DNA from: UBA1359 sp029570385
Lineage (GTDB): Bacteria > Patescibacteriota > Patescibacteriia > Patescibacteriales > Patescibacteriaceae
Length of the DNA: 24,133 bases
Direction of reading: 5' to 3'
NCBI GenBank assembly: GCA_035351315.1
Contig: DAOPVX010000010.1
Span: 1-24,133 of the forward strand
Under the pieces are notes generated by a model. The model did no database searches, was not told the DNA's origin, and worked only from the letters and a program-made list of their open reading frames with translations. The stretch's first letter is position 1, and every line of letters starts with the position of its first letter. The translations under genes and the position numbers were made by a program. Of the stretch, positions 15,580 to 23,494 are shown in pieces.

Positions 15580-15608
15580 ATTATAGCAAATAGCCAATTA
15601 TTGGCCAA
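15580..15608 (-). promoter_or_regulatory. Promoter of the secreted protein/TSP3 operon with a palindromic spacer
   Basis: Minus strand -35 TTGGCC (15608-15603), 17-base spacer, extended -10 TGC-TATAAT (TATAAT at 15585-15580). The leader is about 25 bases. A perfect palindrome GCCAAT-T-ATTGGC (15593-15605) fills the spacer and touches the -35, so it may be an operator. Confidence 0.7.
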
Positions 15609-15616
15609 GCTTTAGA

Positions 15617-16489
15617 TTATTTTTGACAATTGGGACAAAAATGAGTTCCTCGGCCAGCCAGTTTTATTTTATTTAGCGGTTGTCCGCAAACTAGACAATT
15701 TTGTTTGGAGCGGCCATAGACTTGAAGTTGTTGTGAAAAATTACCGCTTTGGCCACGGCCATCACGATAATCGCTAAATGAGGTACCACGGTAAGCTACC
15801 GCGGTGGTTAAAATTTTAACGATTGATGAGTGTAGTTTCTTAATTTCAATCATCGTTAGCGTGCCAGCTGGTCGACTGGGCTTGATCCCGGCCGCAAAAA
15901 GGCTCTCGTCAGCATAAATATTACCAATACCGGCTAAACAATGCTGATCTAATAGCACCTGCTTAATTTTGGTTGTTGGTTTCTTTTTTAAGATTAATTG
16001 CAAATCAGTCCAGGAAAAATTAGAGCTTAACGGTTCTATTCCTAAGCGTGTTTGGTATTGTAACCACTCTTGTTTATTCATTAATTTAACCCAGCCGAAT
16101 TTACGACTATCATTAAAAAATAACCGATCATGATTCGATAATTCTATAATTAAACGGGTTGATTTATTTGGCCAGCTAGCTTGGTTACTACTCAATAAAT
16201 CTGTAGTTGGGTGTCCGCCGGCTAGCCACTGCTCGTTACTTGTCCAAATTAGTTGCCCAGTCATTTTAAGATGGACGACCAAGTAATAATTATTAGCTAG
16301 TTCAATGACTAGATTTTTAGCACGTCGGAAAATATTAGTAATGGGTTGCCCAATAATTAATTGTAATGACGGCTTAGTATTTAGATTTTTTAGTCGGCTA
16401 TCTAAAATTTGCAGCCGTATAATATATTTGTTCATTATCAGTGGCTGCAAATCATTAACAATCGTCTGTACTTCGGGCAACTCAGGCAT
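15617..16489 (-). CDS. mutM: Formamidopyrimidine-DNA glycosylase (Fpg/MutM)
   Basis: Bifunctional DNA glycosylase/AP lyase that removes 8-oxoguanine and ring-opened purines. All catalytic features are present in 290 residues: the N-terminal MPELPEV (Pro2 nucleophile, Glu3), the lysine in RRAKNLVIEL (Lys58), HLKMTGQL, the helix-two-turn-helix segment LDQHCLAGIGNIYADE, RGTSFSDYRDG, and a C-terminal zinc finger C265-x2-C268-x16-C285-x2-C288. The finger includes the conserved Arg in GRGTHFC. Length is slightly above the usual 270. It begins 3 bases after the pfkB stop and is last in htrA-pfkB-mutM. ATG at MPELPEV fixes the start, since Pro2 must be exposed after Met removal. Confidence 0.97.
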   Translation of the reverse strand: MPELPEVQTIVNDLQPLIMNKYIIRLQILDSRLKNLNTKPSLQLIIGQPITNIFRRAKNLVIELANNYYLVVHLKMTGQLIWTSNEQWLAGGHPTTDLLSSNQASWPNKSTRLIIELSNHDRLFFNDSRKFGWVKLMNKQEWLQYQTRLGIEPLSSNFSWTDLQLILKKKPTTKIKQVLLDQHCLAGIGNIYADESLFAAGIKPSRPAGTLTMIEIKKLHSSIVKILTTAVAYRGTSFSDYRDGRGQSGNFSQQLQVYGRSKQNCLVCGQPLNKIKLAGRGTHFCPNCQK

Positions 16490-16492
16490 AAA

Positions 16493-17479
16493 TTAGCGAA
16501 TTAGTTTACTGATATTAATTAATCCAGACTGAGCGCCACGTTGGCTGATAGCTGCCGCCGCCTGTTTGGCAGCCAGATATAAAGATTTTTTAAGGCTATT
16601 AGTTTTGATTAGACAACCTAATAAAGTCCCGCCAAAAGCATCGCCGACGCCAGTGGTATCAATAATTTTTTTGACTGGTAATGCCGGCTGATGAATAGTT
16701 GTTTGACCATCATAAGACCAAGCTCCTCGGGAATCAGCGGTAATGACTACTATTTTGGGACCATAGCACCATAAACGTTGAATAAGTTTTTTCATATTTT
16801 GGCCATAGTCGGCTAGCTGTTTATTATCAAACGGATGGCTAGCTAATAATTGCAAGGCTTCATCTTGATTAATAATTAATAGGTCAGTTTTTTCTAAAAA
16901 TGGCCGCAGTTTTTTAAAGCCGGCCGTCAATTGGGCTTGTCCAGGATTCCAAGCAATCTTTTTATGACTTTTAAAAATGGCTGTTAAATTTTTTAACCAG
17001 ATTTTACCGCTTAAAGACGAAACATAAAGCCAATCACTGGCCAGCTGTTTGGCAGCTGATGAAGTTATTGATAGATGATCATTGGCTCCGCGATAAGCAA
17101 TAATTGTATGCTCCCCGTCTTGGCCGATTAAAACAACCGACACGGCTGATTGCTGCCGGTCAATTATTTGGCACAACCCGGTATCTATTTTATGGCTTTT
17201 GAGATTATTAATAATATCTTGACCGCGACGATCAGATCCAACAGCTAGCCAGCTGGCGACACTAAGGCCGCATTGCTTGATAGCCATTGCCAAATTAGCT
17301 GCGCCGCCACCATATTCTACAAAACTCTCATCTACAATCGTCTTAGCTCCATACTCAATGGCTAATAATTTTTTAGCCAAAATTTCGCGACGATTATCAA
17401 GCAGACGATAATCATTAATTAGAAAAGAAAGATCTTCAGTGGCTCCGCCGATAGTGATAATGTCAAACTTTTTTTTCAT
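16493..17479 (-). CDS. PfkB family sugar/nucleoside kinase
   Basis: ATP-dependent kinase of the ribokinase/PfkB superfamily, 328 residues. The N-terminal signature is FVEYGGGAANLAMAIKQCGLSV (around residues 54-75, sugar-binding Gly-rich loop). The C-terminal catalytic motif is DTTGVGDAFGGTLLGCL with the general-base Asp at 280 and the anion hole GVGD. An NQDEA motif (LLIINQDEALQLL) is also typical. The substrate cannot be read from the sequence: ribose, adenosine, fructose or 2-keto-sugar kinases share these motifs. The neighbours (htrA upstream by 4 bases, mutM downstream by 3) do not suggest a pathway. The frame is intact and codon use is like its neighbours. Confidence 0.9.
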   Translation of the reverse strand: MKKKFDIITIGGATEDLSFLINDYRLLDNRREILAKKLLAIEYGAKTIVDESFVEYGGGAANLAMAIKQCGLSVASWLAVGSDRRGQDIINNLKSHKIDTGLCQIIDRQQSAVSVVLIGQDGEHTIIAYRGANDHLSITSSAAKQLASDWLYVSSLSGKIWLKNLTAIFKSHKKIAWNPGQAQLTAGFKKLRPFLEKTDLLIINQDEALQLLASHPFDNKQLADYGQNMKKLIQRLWCYGPKIVVITADSRGAWSYDGQTTIHQPALPVKKIIDTTGVGDAFGGTLLGCLIKTNSLKKSLYLAAKQAAAAISQRGAQSGLINISKLIR

Positions 17480-17483
17480 AGAC

Positions 17484-18566
17484 TTATCTATTAGGAAATT
17501 CGTCTAAAGTGGCTTGAACGATTATTTTTTTATCACCACGTTGAATCTTGAGACCAATTTTTTGATTCGGTTGATATTTTTGAATTATCTGTAATAAACT
17601 ATTTTGTTCATTCAGCTTTTGCGCGTTTATTTCTAAAATAATATCACCGGGCAATATGCCGGCTCGTTCGGCTGGCGATCCAGCAATGACCGCCGGCTGG
17701 TCATTATTAGCACTGATTAAAGCGCCCTGATTGACTGGCAAGTCTTTTTCTAGAGCCAAATCGTCATTTATGGTCAAATAACTGACTCCTAACCTGGGTC
17801 GAACGATGCGACCAAGTTTTTTAACACTATCAATGACTGGTTTGGCATCGTCAATCGGAATGGCAAAACCAATAGAGCCACCACTAGCATCACGGGCAAC
17901 ATTAATACCGACTACTCGTCCGTTTAGGTCAATCAATGGTCCGCCTGAATTACCAGGATTTATTTGGGCATCAGTTTGGATGACATTAGTTAGCAGTTCA
18001 TCTTGACCATTGTCATTAGAGGCACTGAGATTGCGGCCAATACCGCTAACAATCCCTTTAGTGGCGCTATTTTGATAACGACCCAAGGCATTACCGATGG
18101 CAATAACCGTTGTTCCCATGACCAAGTCCTGACTATTGCCTAATTGGATAGTTGGTAAATTTTTGTCAAATATTTTAAGTATGGCTAAATCATTGAGCGG
18201 ATCTTTGTCAATTAGCTGAGCATAATAAGATTTGCCCGATTGAAATCTAATACGGTATTCACCCTTATCGCCCGCCTGATTAACCACATGGCGATTAGTC
18301 AAAATCAGTCCGTCGCTGGAAATAATAAAACCGGTGCCTGAGCCACGGCGAATTTTTTGATTAACTAATTGGCCATCAATTTTTTGTTTAGTGGTTTCGC
18401 TGACAGTAATACTGACTATGGCGGGCAAGGCTTTTTTGATAGCTGTAATCGTTGCTTGCTGCTCAGCTAAAGCGGGATTGCTCTGAGTAGCCGCCATAAC
18501 CTGACCAGGCCAGCTGGCCATTATCAATAAATTGATAATTATTAGCCGATAACATGACTTTAACAT
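17484..18566 (-). CDS. htrA: HtrA/DegP-type serine protease, one PDZ domain
   Basis: Extracytoplasmic protease for misfolded envelope proteins. From the ATG at 18566 it has 360 residues. An N-terminal signal or anchor (SCYRLIIINLLIMASWPGQVMAATQ) is followed by the chymotrypsin-like domain with the complete triad: His93 in LTNRHVV, Asp126 in DPLNDLAIL, Ser207 in INPGNSGGPLIDL. One C-terminal PDZ domain follows (about 255-355, GALIS...SPAERAGILPGDIILEIN). A TTG at 18599 would add 11 residues. However, it overlaps the -35 box of this gene's own promoter, so the ATG is preferred. First gene of htrA-pfkB-mutM. With VMA-A it may be cleaved and periplasmic/exported rather than anchored. Confidence 0.95.
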   Translation of the reverse strand: MLKSCYRLIIINLLIMASWPGQVMAATQSNPALAEQQATITAIKKALPAIVSITVSETTKQKIDGQLVNQKIRRGSGTGFIISSDGLILTNRHVVNQAGDKGEYRIRFQSGKSYYAQLIDKDPLNDLAILKIFDKNLPTIQLGNSQDLVMGTTVIAIGNALGRYQNSATKGIVSGIGRNLSASNDNGQDELLTNVIQTDAQINPGNSGGPLIDLNGRVVGINVARDASGGSIGFAIPIDDAKPVIDSVKKLGRIVRPRLGVSYLTINDDLALEKDLPVNQGALISANNDQPAVIAGSPAERAGILPGDIILEINAQKLNEQNSLLQIIQKYQPNQKIGLKIQRGDKKIIVQATLDEFPNR

Positions 18567-18570
18567 TGTT

Positions 18571-18599
18571 GTAATATATAATAATTTAATTTTTGACAA
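18571..18599 (-). promoter_or_regulatory. Promoter of htrA-pfkB-mutM
   Basis: Minus strand -35 TTGTCA (18599-18594). The -10 is either TATTAC (18576-18571, 17-base spacer) or TATATT (18578-18573, 15-base spacer). The predicted start of transcription falls at or next to the htrA ATG, so the mRNA may be leaderless. Its -35 overlaps that of the tRNA-Gln promoter. Confidence 0.55.
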
Positions 18600-18621
18600 A
18601 ATTTTAGCAGTGCGTTATATT
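18593..18621 (+). promoter_or_regulatory. Promoter of tRNA-Gln
   Basis: Perfect -35 TTGACA (18593-18598), 17-base spacer, -10 TATATT (18616-18621). The tRNA begins 12 bases later. Confidence 0.8.
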
Positions 18622-18632
18622 GATAAAGTTTT

Positions 18633-18703
18633 TCGGGGATCGTCTAATGGTAGGACAGTGGCCTTTGGAGCCATTAATCGGGGTTCGAATCCCTGTCCCC
18701 GAG
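18633..18703 (+). tRNA. tRNA-Gln (anticodon TTG)
   Basis: A 71-base cloverleaf. The acceptor TCGGGGA/TCCCCGA has 7 perfect pairs, the D-arm is GTC...GAC, and the anticodon stem GTGGC/GCCAT encloses CTTTGGA, giving TTG. A 4-base variable loop follows. The T-arm is CGGGG-TTCGAAT-CCCTG. Discriminator G73 fits Gln. CCA is not encoded; the next bases are CA. It is transcribed alone on the plus strand from its own promoter, with a terminator after it. Confidence 0.96.
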
Positions 18704-18707
18704 CATT

Positions 18708-18736
18708 ATAACATCGCTTTAGGGCGATGTTATTTT
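18708..18736 (+). terminator. Terminator after tRNA-Gln
   Basis: The 10-bp stem ATAACATCGC/GCGATGTTAT with a 6-base loop is followed by TTTGTT on the plus strand. It overlaps the last codon and stop of the convergent minus gene (18730-18732). On the minus strand it lacks a good U-run. Confidence 0.7.
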
Positions 18737-19779
18737 GTTGGCAAATAGCTAGGCAATATTCGTCCGCGATAACTAGGGCTGGGCCAATTATGGGTAGTCA
18801 GAAAACCGGGGTTAGCGACCATAATTTCGGGAATTCGATTAACAATAGTGGCACAAGTTAGTTCGACCGTAGCTGGTTGAGTAATAGTGACATTAATATC
18901 GGGTTGGCCTTTAATCGTCCAATTATTAGTATCTTGATCAGCTGGTCCATAAATTTTACCAGTACTTTTAGCTTGAATAATCGGTCCTTCATTAGTTTCT
19001 AAATCAATAGTGGCTGTCATGCCCAGACATTCGCCAGCAGCAATCGTCCGATTAAGCAAACGACTGGCAGTTGGTTGCTCAGCAATAACTGGGGTTATTT
19101 TTTGATTAATATTTTTAACCGTCAACCCTAATCTGGCTGCTAGCCATTCATTGCTATTCCACATGTATGTCGGCAAAATATTGGCTTGACTGATTTTGGC
19201 GGCAAACTCAGCTGACGGCAAACCGACTCCATGAATCTTAGCTAGGGCGATACCATAGTCTTCAATATTATAGCTAGCTTGACCCTCAATGGCGATTATT
19301 TTATGGCTGGCGCCGGCCAAAACGGTAATTAAATTTCCCCAAAAAACATCTTGGTAACCACTAGCCGTTAGCGTGCAATAATTGTCTTTAGCTAATGAAT
19401 CAAGGCGTTTGCTAAATTCCGGTGAAGTGGTCCACGGGAAAAAGGCTTCCTCACAAGTAGTAATAGTATTAACGCCATATTTTAGTGGAATAGTCAGTAA
19501 TGGATACATTTCTGTCATTAAGCTGCCAATGGCTACGATACAGATATCGGCTGGTTGTTTAGCAAAAACTTCTTCAGGGTTGCCACTGATGGTGATACCT
19601 AATTTTTGTTCTAAGCCGATTAAATCGGCAATGTCTTGACCAATTAAAGACGGATTACTATCAATCGCGCCCACAATCGTTACCCCCTTTTCATAAAGAT
19701 AACGTAATATTAACTTACCCATTTTACCGCAACCGTATTGGATAGCGCGTAATTCTGAATGTTCAAAATTTTTATTCAT
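18730..19779 (-). CDS. 2,4-diaminopentanoate dehydrogenase-like NAD(P)-dependent oxidoreductase
   Basis: Rossmann-fold dehydrogenase of 349 residues, related to dihydrodipicolinate reductase (DapB) at the N-terminus. The nucleotide-binding loop is AIQYGCGKMGKLILRYLYEKG (about 12-32), followed by VGAIDSNPSLIGQDI. The C-terminal half matches by eye the amine dehydrogenase/2,4-diaminopentanoate dehydrogenase group (TIAAGECLGMTATID, then TCATIVNRIPEIMVANPGFLTT). In clostridia that enzyme works in ornithine fermentation; no other gene of that pathway is here, so the substrate is open. It overlaps the preceding methyltransferase by ATGA and is last in the rlpA-dacA/ftsEX operon. The family call is moderate; the exact reaction is not established. 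Confidence 0.7.
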   Translation of the reverse strand: MNKNFEHSELRAIQYGCGKMGKLILRYLYEKGVTIVGAIDSNPSLIGQDIADLIGLEQKLGITISGNPEEVFAKQPADICIVAIGSLMTEMYPLLTIPLKYGVNTITTCEEAFFPWTTSPEFSKRLDSLAKDNYCTLTASGYQDVFWGNLITVLAGASHKIIAIEGQASYNIEDYGIALAKIHGVGLPSAEFAAKISQANILPTYMWNSNEWLAARLGLTVKNINQKITPVIAEQPTASRLLNRTIAAGECLGMTATIDLETNEGPIIQAKSTGKIYGPADQDTNNWTIKGQPDINVTITQPATVELTCATIVNRIPEIMVANPGFLTTHNWPSPSYRGRILPSYLPTK

Positions 19780-20462
19780 ATATTTGGAGTTTGATAACGA
19801 ACAAATAAAGCAATGGCCACGGCGGTCGCCACATTGATAGACTCAACCCATGGTTGATGATCAATAAACAATGTTTTTCCCGATAGTGGCACGGTAATCC
19901 CCTGACCTTCTGAGCCGACAATCAGCAAAATGTCTGACGGTAAATTATTATTTTTAATATTTAAAGCTTGCGCTTGGTGGTTGTTTTCTAGACGATAGAT
20001 TGGTCGGTTCAGCTCTTGTATTAGTTGCTTAGCCGCCGGCCAATCTAGATTTAACCATGGAGTCTTAAAAATGGTGCCGGCGGAAGAACGAATAACTTTA
20101 GGATTACCGGGATCAACGCAATTTAACAGGATCAGTCCGGCCTTAAAAGCGCCGGCCAAACGGATAATAGTGCCAAGATTACCAGGGTCTTGGATATTGT
20201 CTAATAACAAGATAGTTTTTTGGCGTTTAATATCTGCTAGTTGAAATTTGGGCGGTTGAGCCAGGGCGGCAATAGTCGGCAGACTATCAGTGGTAGTCAG
20301 CTGACGGAAATTGGCAGTGTCAGCGGCAGTAAAAGTTAGTTGAATGTTTGGCGCTGCTAGTTCCAAAAATTTTTTACCTTCAATGAGCCATAAGCCGGCC
20401 TTAGCGCGGCCTTTGTTAGTGTGTAGCGATTTGATCAGTTTTTCTTGACTCTGGCTGAGCAT
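19776..20462 (-). CDS. TrmH/SpoU family RNA 2'-O-methyltransferase
   Basis: S-adenosylmethionine-dependent ribose methyltransferase of the trefoil-knot (SPOUT) class, acting on rRNA or tRNA. In 228 residues an N-terminal substrate-binding part (KGRAKAGLWLIEGKKFLELA) precedes the catalytic knot with all three motifs. Motif 1 is LLDNIQDPGNLGTIIRLAGAF, with the conserved Asn-x-Gly and Arg; motif 2 is LIVGSEGQGI; motif 3 is ESINVATAVAIALF. The KVIRSSAGTIFKTPW segment is also typical. It could be RlmB-, TrmH- or TsnR-like; the target base cannot be told. It starts 2 bases after the ftsX stop, ends in TGA and overlaps the next gene by 4 bases. Confidence 0.93.
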   Translation of the reverse strand: MLSQSQEKLIKSLHTNKGRAKAGLWLIEGKKFLELAAPNIQLTFTAADTANFRQLTTTDSLPTIAALAQPPKFQLADIKRQKTILLLDNIQDPGNLGTIIRLAGAFKAGLILLNCVDPGNPKVIRSSAGTIFKTPWLNLDWPAAKQLIQELNRPIYRLENNHQAQALNIKNNNLPSDILLIVGSEGQGITVPLSGKTLFIDHQPWVESINVATAVAIALFVRYQTPNI

Positions 20463-20464
20463 AG

Positions 20465-21376
20465 CTAGATGCGAGAATATTTGCCGACGGCGATATAACT
20501 AGCCAGTAAATTAACAGTGCCGATGCCCAACAATTGCAAACCGGCAATTTGCCACCAATAATGGTTGAAATATTGCAATAAATCAATATTATAACCAAAG
20601 AAAAAAGTATCTAAATAAGGTTGGAGAACATTTAAAAATGGATAAAAAATGGCCGCGGTTAGAATTACGCCAGCCACGGTATAAATGATACTGGAAAAGA
20701 GAAACGGCGCTTTAATAAAAAAATTAGAAGCACCAACCAGTTTCATAATAGCAATTTCTTGACGATGGCTATGAATAGCTAGCTTGACCGAATTAAAGAT
20801 AACTAAGAGCATTATTAGGACAAAGATTGAACTAATAACGATAGCAATATCATTAATTTTATTAGTGATATTGTTAATCTTAGCTAATAGGGCCTGGTTA
20901 TCTTGAAAATTACGCGAACCGATCAGTGGATCTTGAATTTGGCTTAATTGTTCAATCAATTGATTATATTGATCCGGATCACGAGGCTTAATGGTTAAGC
21001 TGGAAGTTAATGGATTTTTGTCTAGTTCTTGCAATGCTTGTAGAATTTCTGGATTATCTTGGTGTTGACGGCGAAACGCTTCTAAGGCATCAGCTTGAGA
21101 TACATAGCTAACTTCTTGCACATTGTCTAAATTAGCTAAGCGGGCCTTAAGTCCGAGAGCTTTATCTTCGGATACCCCCTCTTTGAGATAAATAGAAATA
21201 TCAACGCGATTTTTTAGATTGTCTACAGCGGCTTGACCAATAATTCTTAATGATAACAGGAGATTAACTGAAAATAGCGTCAAAATTAAAATCATGATGG
21301 TCGCTAGTGACAACCAGAAATTACGCCAAACATCCTGGAAGCCAAATTTAACAATTCTACTTAAAGTTAAGAACAT
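20465..21376 (-). CDS. ftsX: Cell division protein FtsX
   Basis: Membrane partner of FtsE; the complex transmits ATP hydrolysis to peptidoglycan hydrolases outside the cell during division. The 303 residues are a normal length. A cytoplasmic N-terminus is followed by TM1 (about 21-42, LATIMILILTLFSVNLLLSL) and an extracellular domain (about 50-165, DISIYLKEGVSEDKALGLKAR). Three more helices follow (about 175-200, 218-248, 270-295), with the signature HSHRQEIAIMKLVGASNFFIKAPFLF between TM2 and TM3. It starts 4 bases after ftsE. An EnvC/PcsB-like hydrolase partner is not in view; the upstream RlpA-DacA fusion is a candidate. Confidence 0.95.
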   Translation of the reverse strand: MFLTLSRIVKFGFQDVWRNFWLSLATIMILILTLFSVNLLLSLRIIGQAAVDNLKNRVDISIYLKEGVSEDKALGLKARLANLDNVQEVSYVSQADALEAFRRQHQDNPEILQALQELDKNPLTSSLTIKPRDPDQYNQLIEQLSQIQDPLIGSRNFQDNQALLAKINNITNKINDIAIVISSIFVLIMLLVIFNSVKLAIHSHRQEIAIMKLVGASNFFIKAPFLFSSIIYTVAGVILTAAIFYPFLNVLQPYLDTFFFGYNIDLLQYFNHYWWQIAGLQLLGIGTVNLLASYIAVGKYSRI

Positions 21377-21380
21377 AATT

Positions 21381-22061
21381 TTAAATAATATATTTGCCGC
21401 GCGCTTGGTCGCTAACTAGTCGGCCATCGCTAATCGTTAAAACTCGTTTATTAAGATTATTAACAATTTCACGGTTGTGAGTAACTAAAATAACAGTAGT
21501 GCCAAATTTATTAATCTTCTGTAAAAGCTCAATAATTTCTTCGGCATTAATTGAGTCTAAATTACCAGTTGGTTCATCAGCTAATAAGATTTTAGGCTGA
21601 TAAACTAAAGCTCGAGCAATAGCGGTTCGTTGTTGCTCACCGCCGGAAACTTCATGTGGATAACGATCCATCTGTTCACTAAGGCCGACAATTTTCATTA
21701 ATGGCGGAATAATGGCATTGATTTTTTTCGATGATTTGCCACAGACTTGCAGGGCAAAAGCGACATTTTCGGCTAGAGTTTTTTTGGGTAATAATTTAAA
21801 ATCTTGAAAAATAACACCGATTTGCCGCCGTAAAAAGGGCACTTCGCTACTGGACAGTCTGGTAATATCCCAATCGCCGACGATTATTTGACCGCTATCT
21901 AAACGCTCTTCACCGATTAAACATTTAACCATGGTGGTTTTGCCGCTGCCTGATTGGCCGACAATTGATACAAATTCGCCAGGGCCGATGTTGAGAGACA
22001 GGTTGTCTAAAGCTTTAGTTTGCGGTGGGTAAAATTTACTAGCTTGTTTAAATTTAATCAT
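21381..22061 (-). CDS. ftsE: Cell division ATP-binding protein FtsE
   Basis: ABC-type ATPase that energises FtsX. The 226 residues contain a full nucleotide-binding domain: Walker A GQSGSGKTT (35-43), Q-loop around FQDFKLLPKKT, ABC signature VSGGEQQR (138-145), Walker B KILLADEPTGNLD (157-169 with catalytic Glu163), and switch His195 in LVTHN. The FtsE-specific stretch FKLLPKKTLAENVAF is kept. It lies 13 bases after the RlpA-DacA gene and 4 before ftsX, as the second gene of the operon. Confidence 0.97.
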   Translation of the reverse strand: MIKFKQASKFYPPQTKALDNLSLNIGPGEFVSIVGQSGSGKTTMVKCLIGEERLDSGQIIVGDWDITRLSSSEVPFLRRQIGVIFQDFKLLPKKTLAENVAFALQVCGKSSKKINAIIPPLMKIVGLSEQMDRYPHEVSGGEQQRTAIARALVYQPKILLADEPTGNLDSINAEEIIELLQKINKFGTTVILVTHNREIVNNLNKRVLTISDGRLVSDQARGKYII

Positions 22062-22074
22062 AATTTGATAATGA

Positions 22075-23424
22075 TTAATTCAAGGCGGTTGTTAATATTT
22101 GGCTGGCGGTGGCGTAGCTCTTGGACCAACTTGATGAACCTAAAGTAACAACAATAAATTTTTGTTTAGTGTTCTGATTTTGCGCCGCCATAGCTAAACA
22201 GTGGCCGGCTTCCACTAAATAACCGGTCTTGGAAGATTGTAGTGGAAATTGGCCATTTTGTAATAATTTATTGGTATTTTTGATAGTGTGCGGTTGCTTA
22301 GTGTTGGTAGTGCTAAATTTATAAATAGCGGTCGTGCTTATTTTTTTAATATTAGCATCCTGACTGACCGCTTTTAAAATTAAAGCGTAATCTTTGGCAG
22401 TGCTCACATTATCAGTTGATAGGCCGGTCGGTTCAACAAATTTAGTATTAATAGCTCCCCATTTCTTGGCATTAGCGTTCATTTTTTGGATAAATTCGGC
22501 GCGGCTAAGACCACTAACACGGACTAGCGACTCCACGGCGTTATTAGCTGATCCAATTAAAGCGGAATAGACTAAATCTCTAATTTTTAATTGATCGCCG
22601 TCTTTCAGTTTTAAAAGAGCGGCTTCGGATAACGCGCAATATTTGGTGATTTCTTGTTCATCTTGACGACGATAGCTGACTACTTTATTTAAATTAGGTT
22701 TAGTGTCCAGGAAAGTTTTAATCGCCACCATTTTGGTTAAACTAGCAATCGGCACAATTTTTTGGGCATTTTTTTGCCAGAGAACTTGATTGTTATCAGC
22801 ATCCAAAACAACCACCGAATTGGCATCTTGATTGGATATTTCTAAAGACTTAAAATCACTAACCGTTTTGGTGGAACTGGCGGCATAGGCTAAATTATTG
22901 ATTATTTGCCAATCAGCTGAATTCTTAGGTAAGCGGCCATATTTTTTGGTGAATTGTTGCAAAGCAAGTCTTTCTTTAGCTAAATCGCGGGTTGGTTTTG
23001 GCGATTCTGGCTTGTTATTGCTGGCGCTCGAGGTTGAACTTGGTGATAGCGGTTCCAAACGAACAGTAATAACGCCAGTGCCTAGTGTAGCTAATTGAGC
23101 AAAAGCCTCTTTTTGTAAATCAATTACTCGATCAGGATGAGCTTGGGGGTCGGGGCCATAATCATTAATAACCACATCAACAGTTTTGCCACTGGCTAGA
23201 TGATAAACTCTGACTTTTTGGCCAAGCGGATAAATAGTAGAAGCAGCAAAGAGTCCTGGTTTGAAGTTGTACCAGCTAGCTTTACCGCTGGGACTGCTCG
23301 TTGCCGAAACAGCGGCATTAGCTGAGGTTAAAATTGGCTGAGCTAAAATTAAGATAAGGCCGGCGATAATAAATAGCAATCGGCCAATTTTTAACCAATA
23401 AAAATTAGATCGTGATGAATCCAT
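22075..23424 (-). CDS. RlpA-like domain fused to D-alanyl-D-alanine carboxypeptidase (S11/PBP5 type)
   Basis: Exported cell-wall enzyme with two parts, 449 residues from ATG 23424. A signal/anchor helix (about 13-38) leads to a double-psi beta-barrel of the RlpA type (about 48-124): GKASWYNFKPGLFAASTIYPLG, VVINDYGPD, DRVIDLQKEAFAQL, GVITVRLE. Its usual active-site His in the TAAH segment is not seen, so glycan cleavage is doubtful. After a Ser/Pro linker comes a penicillin-binding domain with all three motifs: S228-L-T-K231, S292-A-N294 and K399-T-G401. It should trim D-Ala from stem peptides. An upstream ATG at 23472 lies before the -10 box and is rejected. It heads the operon with ftsEX, which points to a division-site role. 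Confidence 0.88.
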   Translation of the reverse strand: MDSSRSNFYWLKIGRLLFIIAGLILILAQPILTSANAAVSATSSPSGKASWYNFKPGLFAASTIYPLGQKVRVYHLASGKTVDVVINDYGPDPQAHPDRVIDLQKEAFAQLATLGTGVITVRLEPLSPSSTSSASNNKPESPKPTRDLAKERLALQQFTKKYGRLPKNSADWQIINNLAYAASSTKTVSDFKSLEISNQDANSVVVLDADNNQVLWQKNAQKIVPIASLTKMVAIKTFLDTKPNLNKVVSYRRQDEQEITKYCALSEAALLKLKDGDQLKIRDLVYSALIGSANNAVESLVRVSGLSRAEFIQKMNANAKKWGAINTKFVEPTGLSTDNVSTAKDYALILKAVSQDANIKKISTTAIYKFSTTNTKQPHTIKNTNKLLQNGQFPLQSSKTGYLVEAGHCLAMAAQNQNTKQKFIVVTLGSSSWSKSYATASQILTTALN

Positions 23425-23460
23425 AAGTTGACGAATCAAAAGCTTTGTCTTTATAATAAA

Positions 23461-23489
23461 ATTATAGCACATTTCTGATGAGCCACCAA
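23461..23489 (-). promoter_or_regulatory. Promoter of the rlpA-dacA/ftsEX operon
   Basis: Minus strand extended -10 TGC-TATAAT (TATAAT at 23466-23461), with a weak -35 TTGGTG (23489-23484) 17 bases upstream. The start near 23454 gives a leader of about 30 bases to the ATG at 23424. Confidence 0.65.
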
Positions 23490-23494
23490 ACGGA

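Noticed and set aside
23425..23472. Longer start (16 more residues) for the RlpA-DacA fusion
   Set aside because: The ATG at 23472 lies upstream of the TATAAT at 23466-23461, so it would not be transcribed from that promoter.
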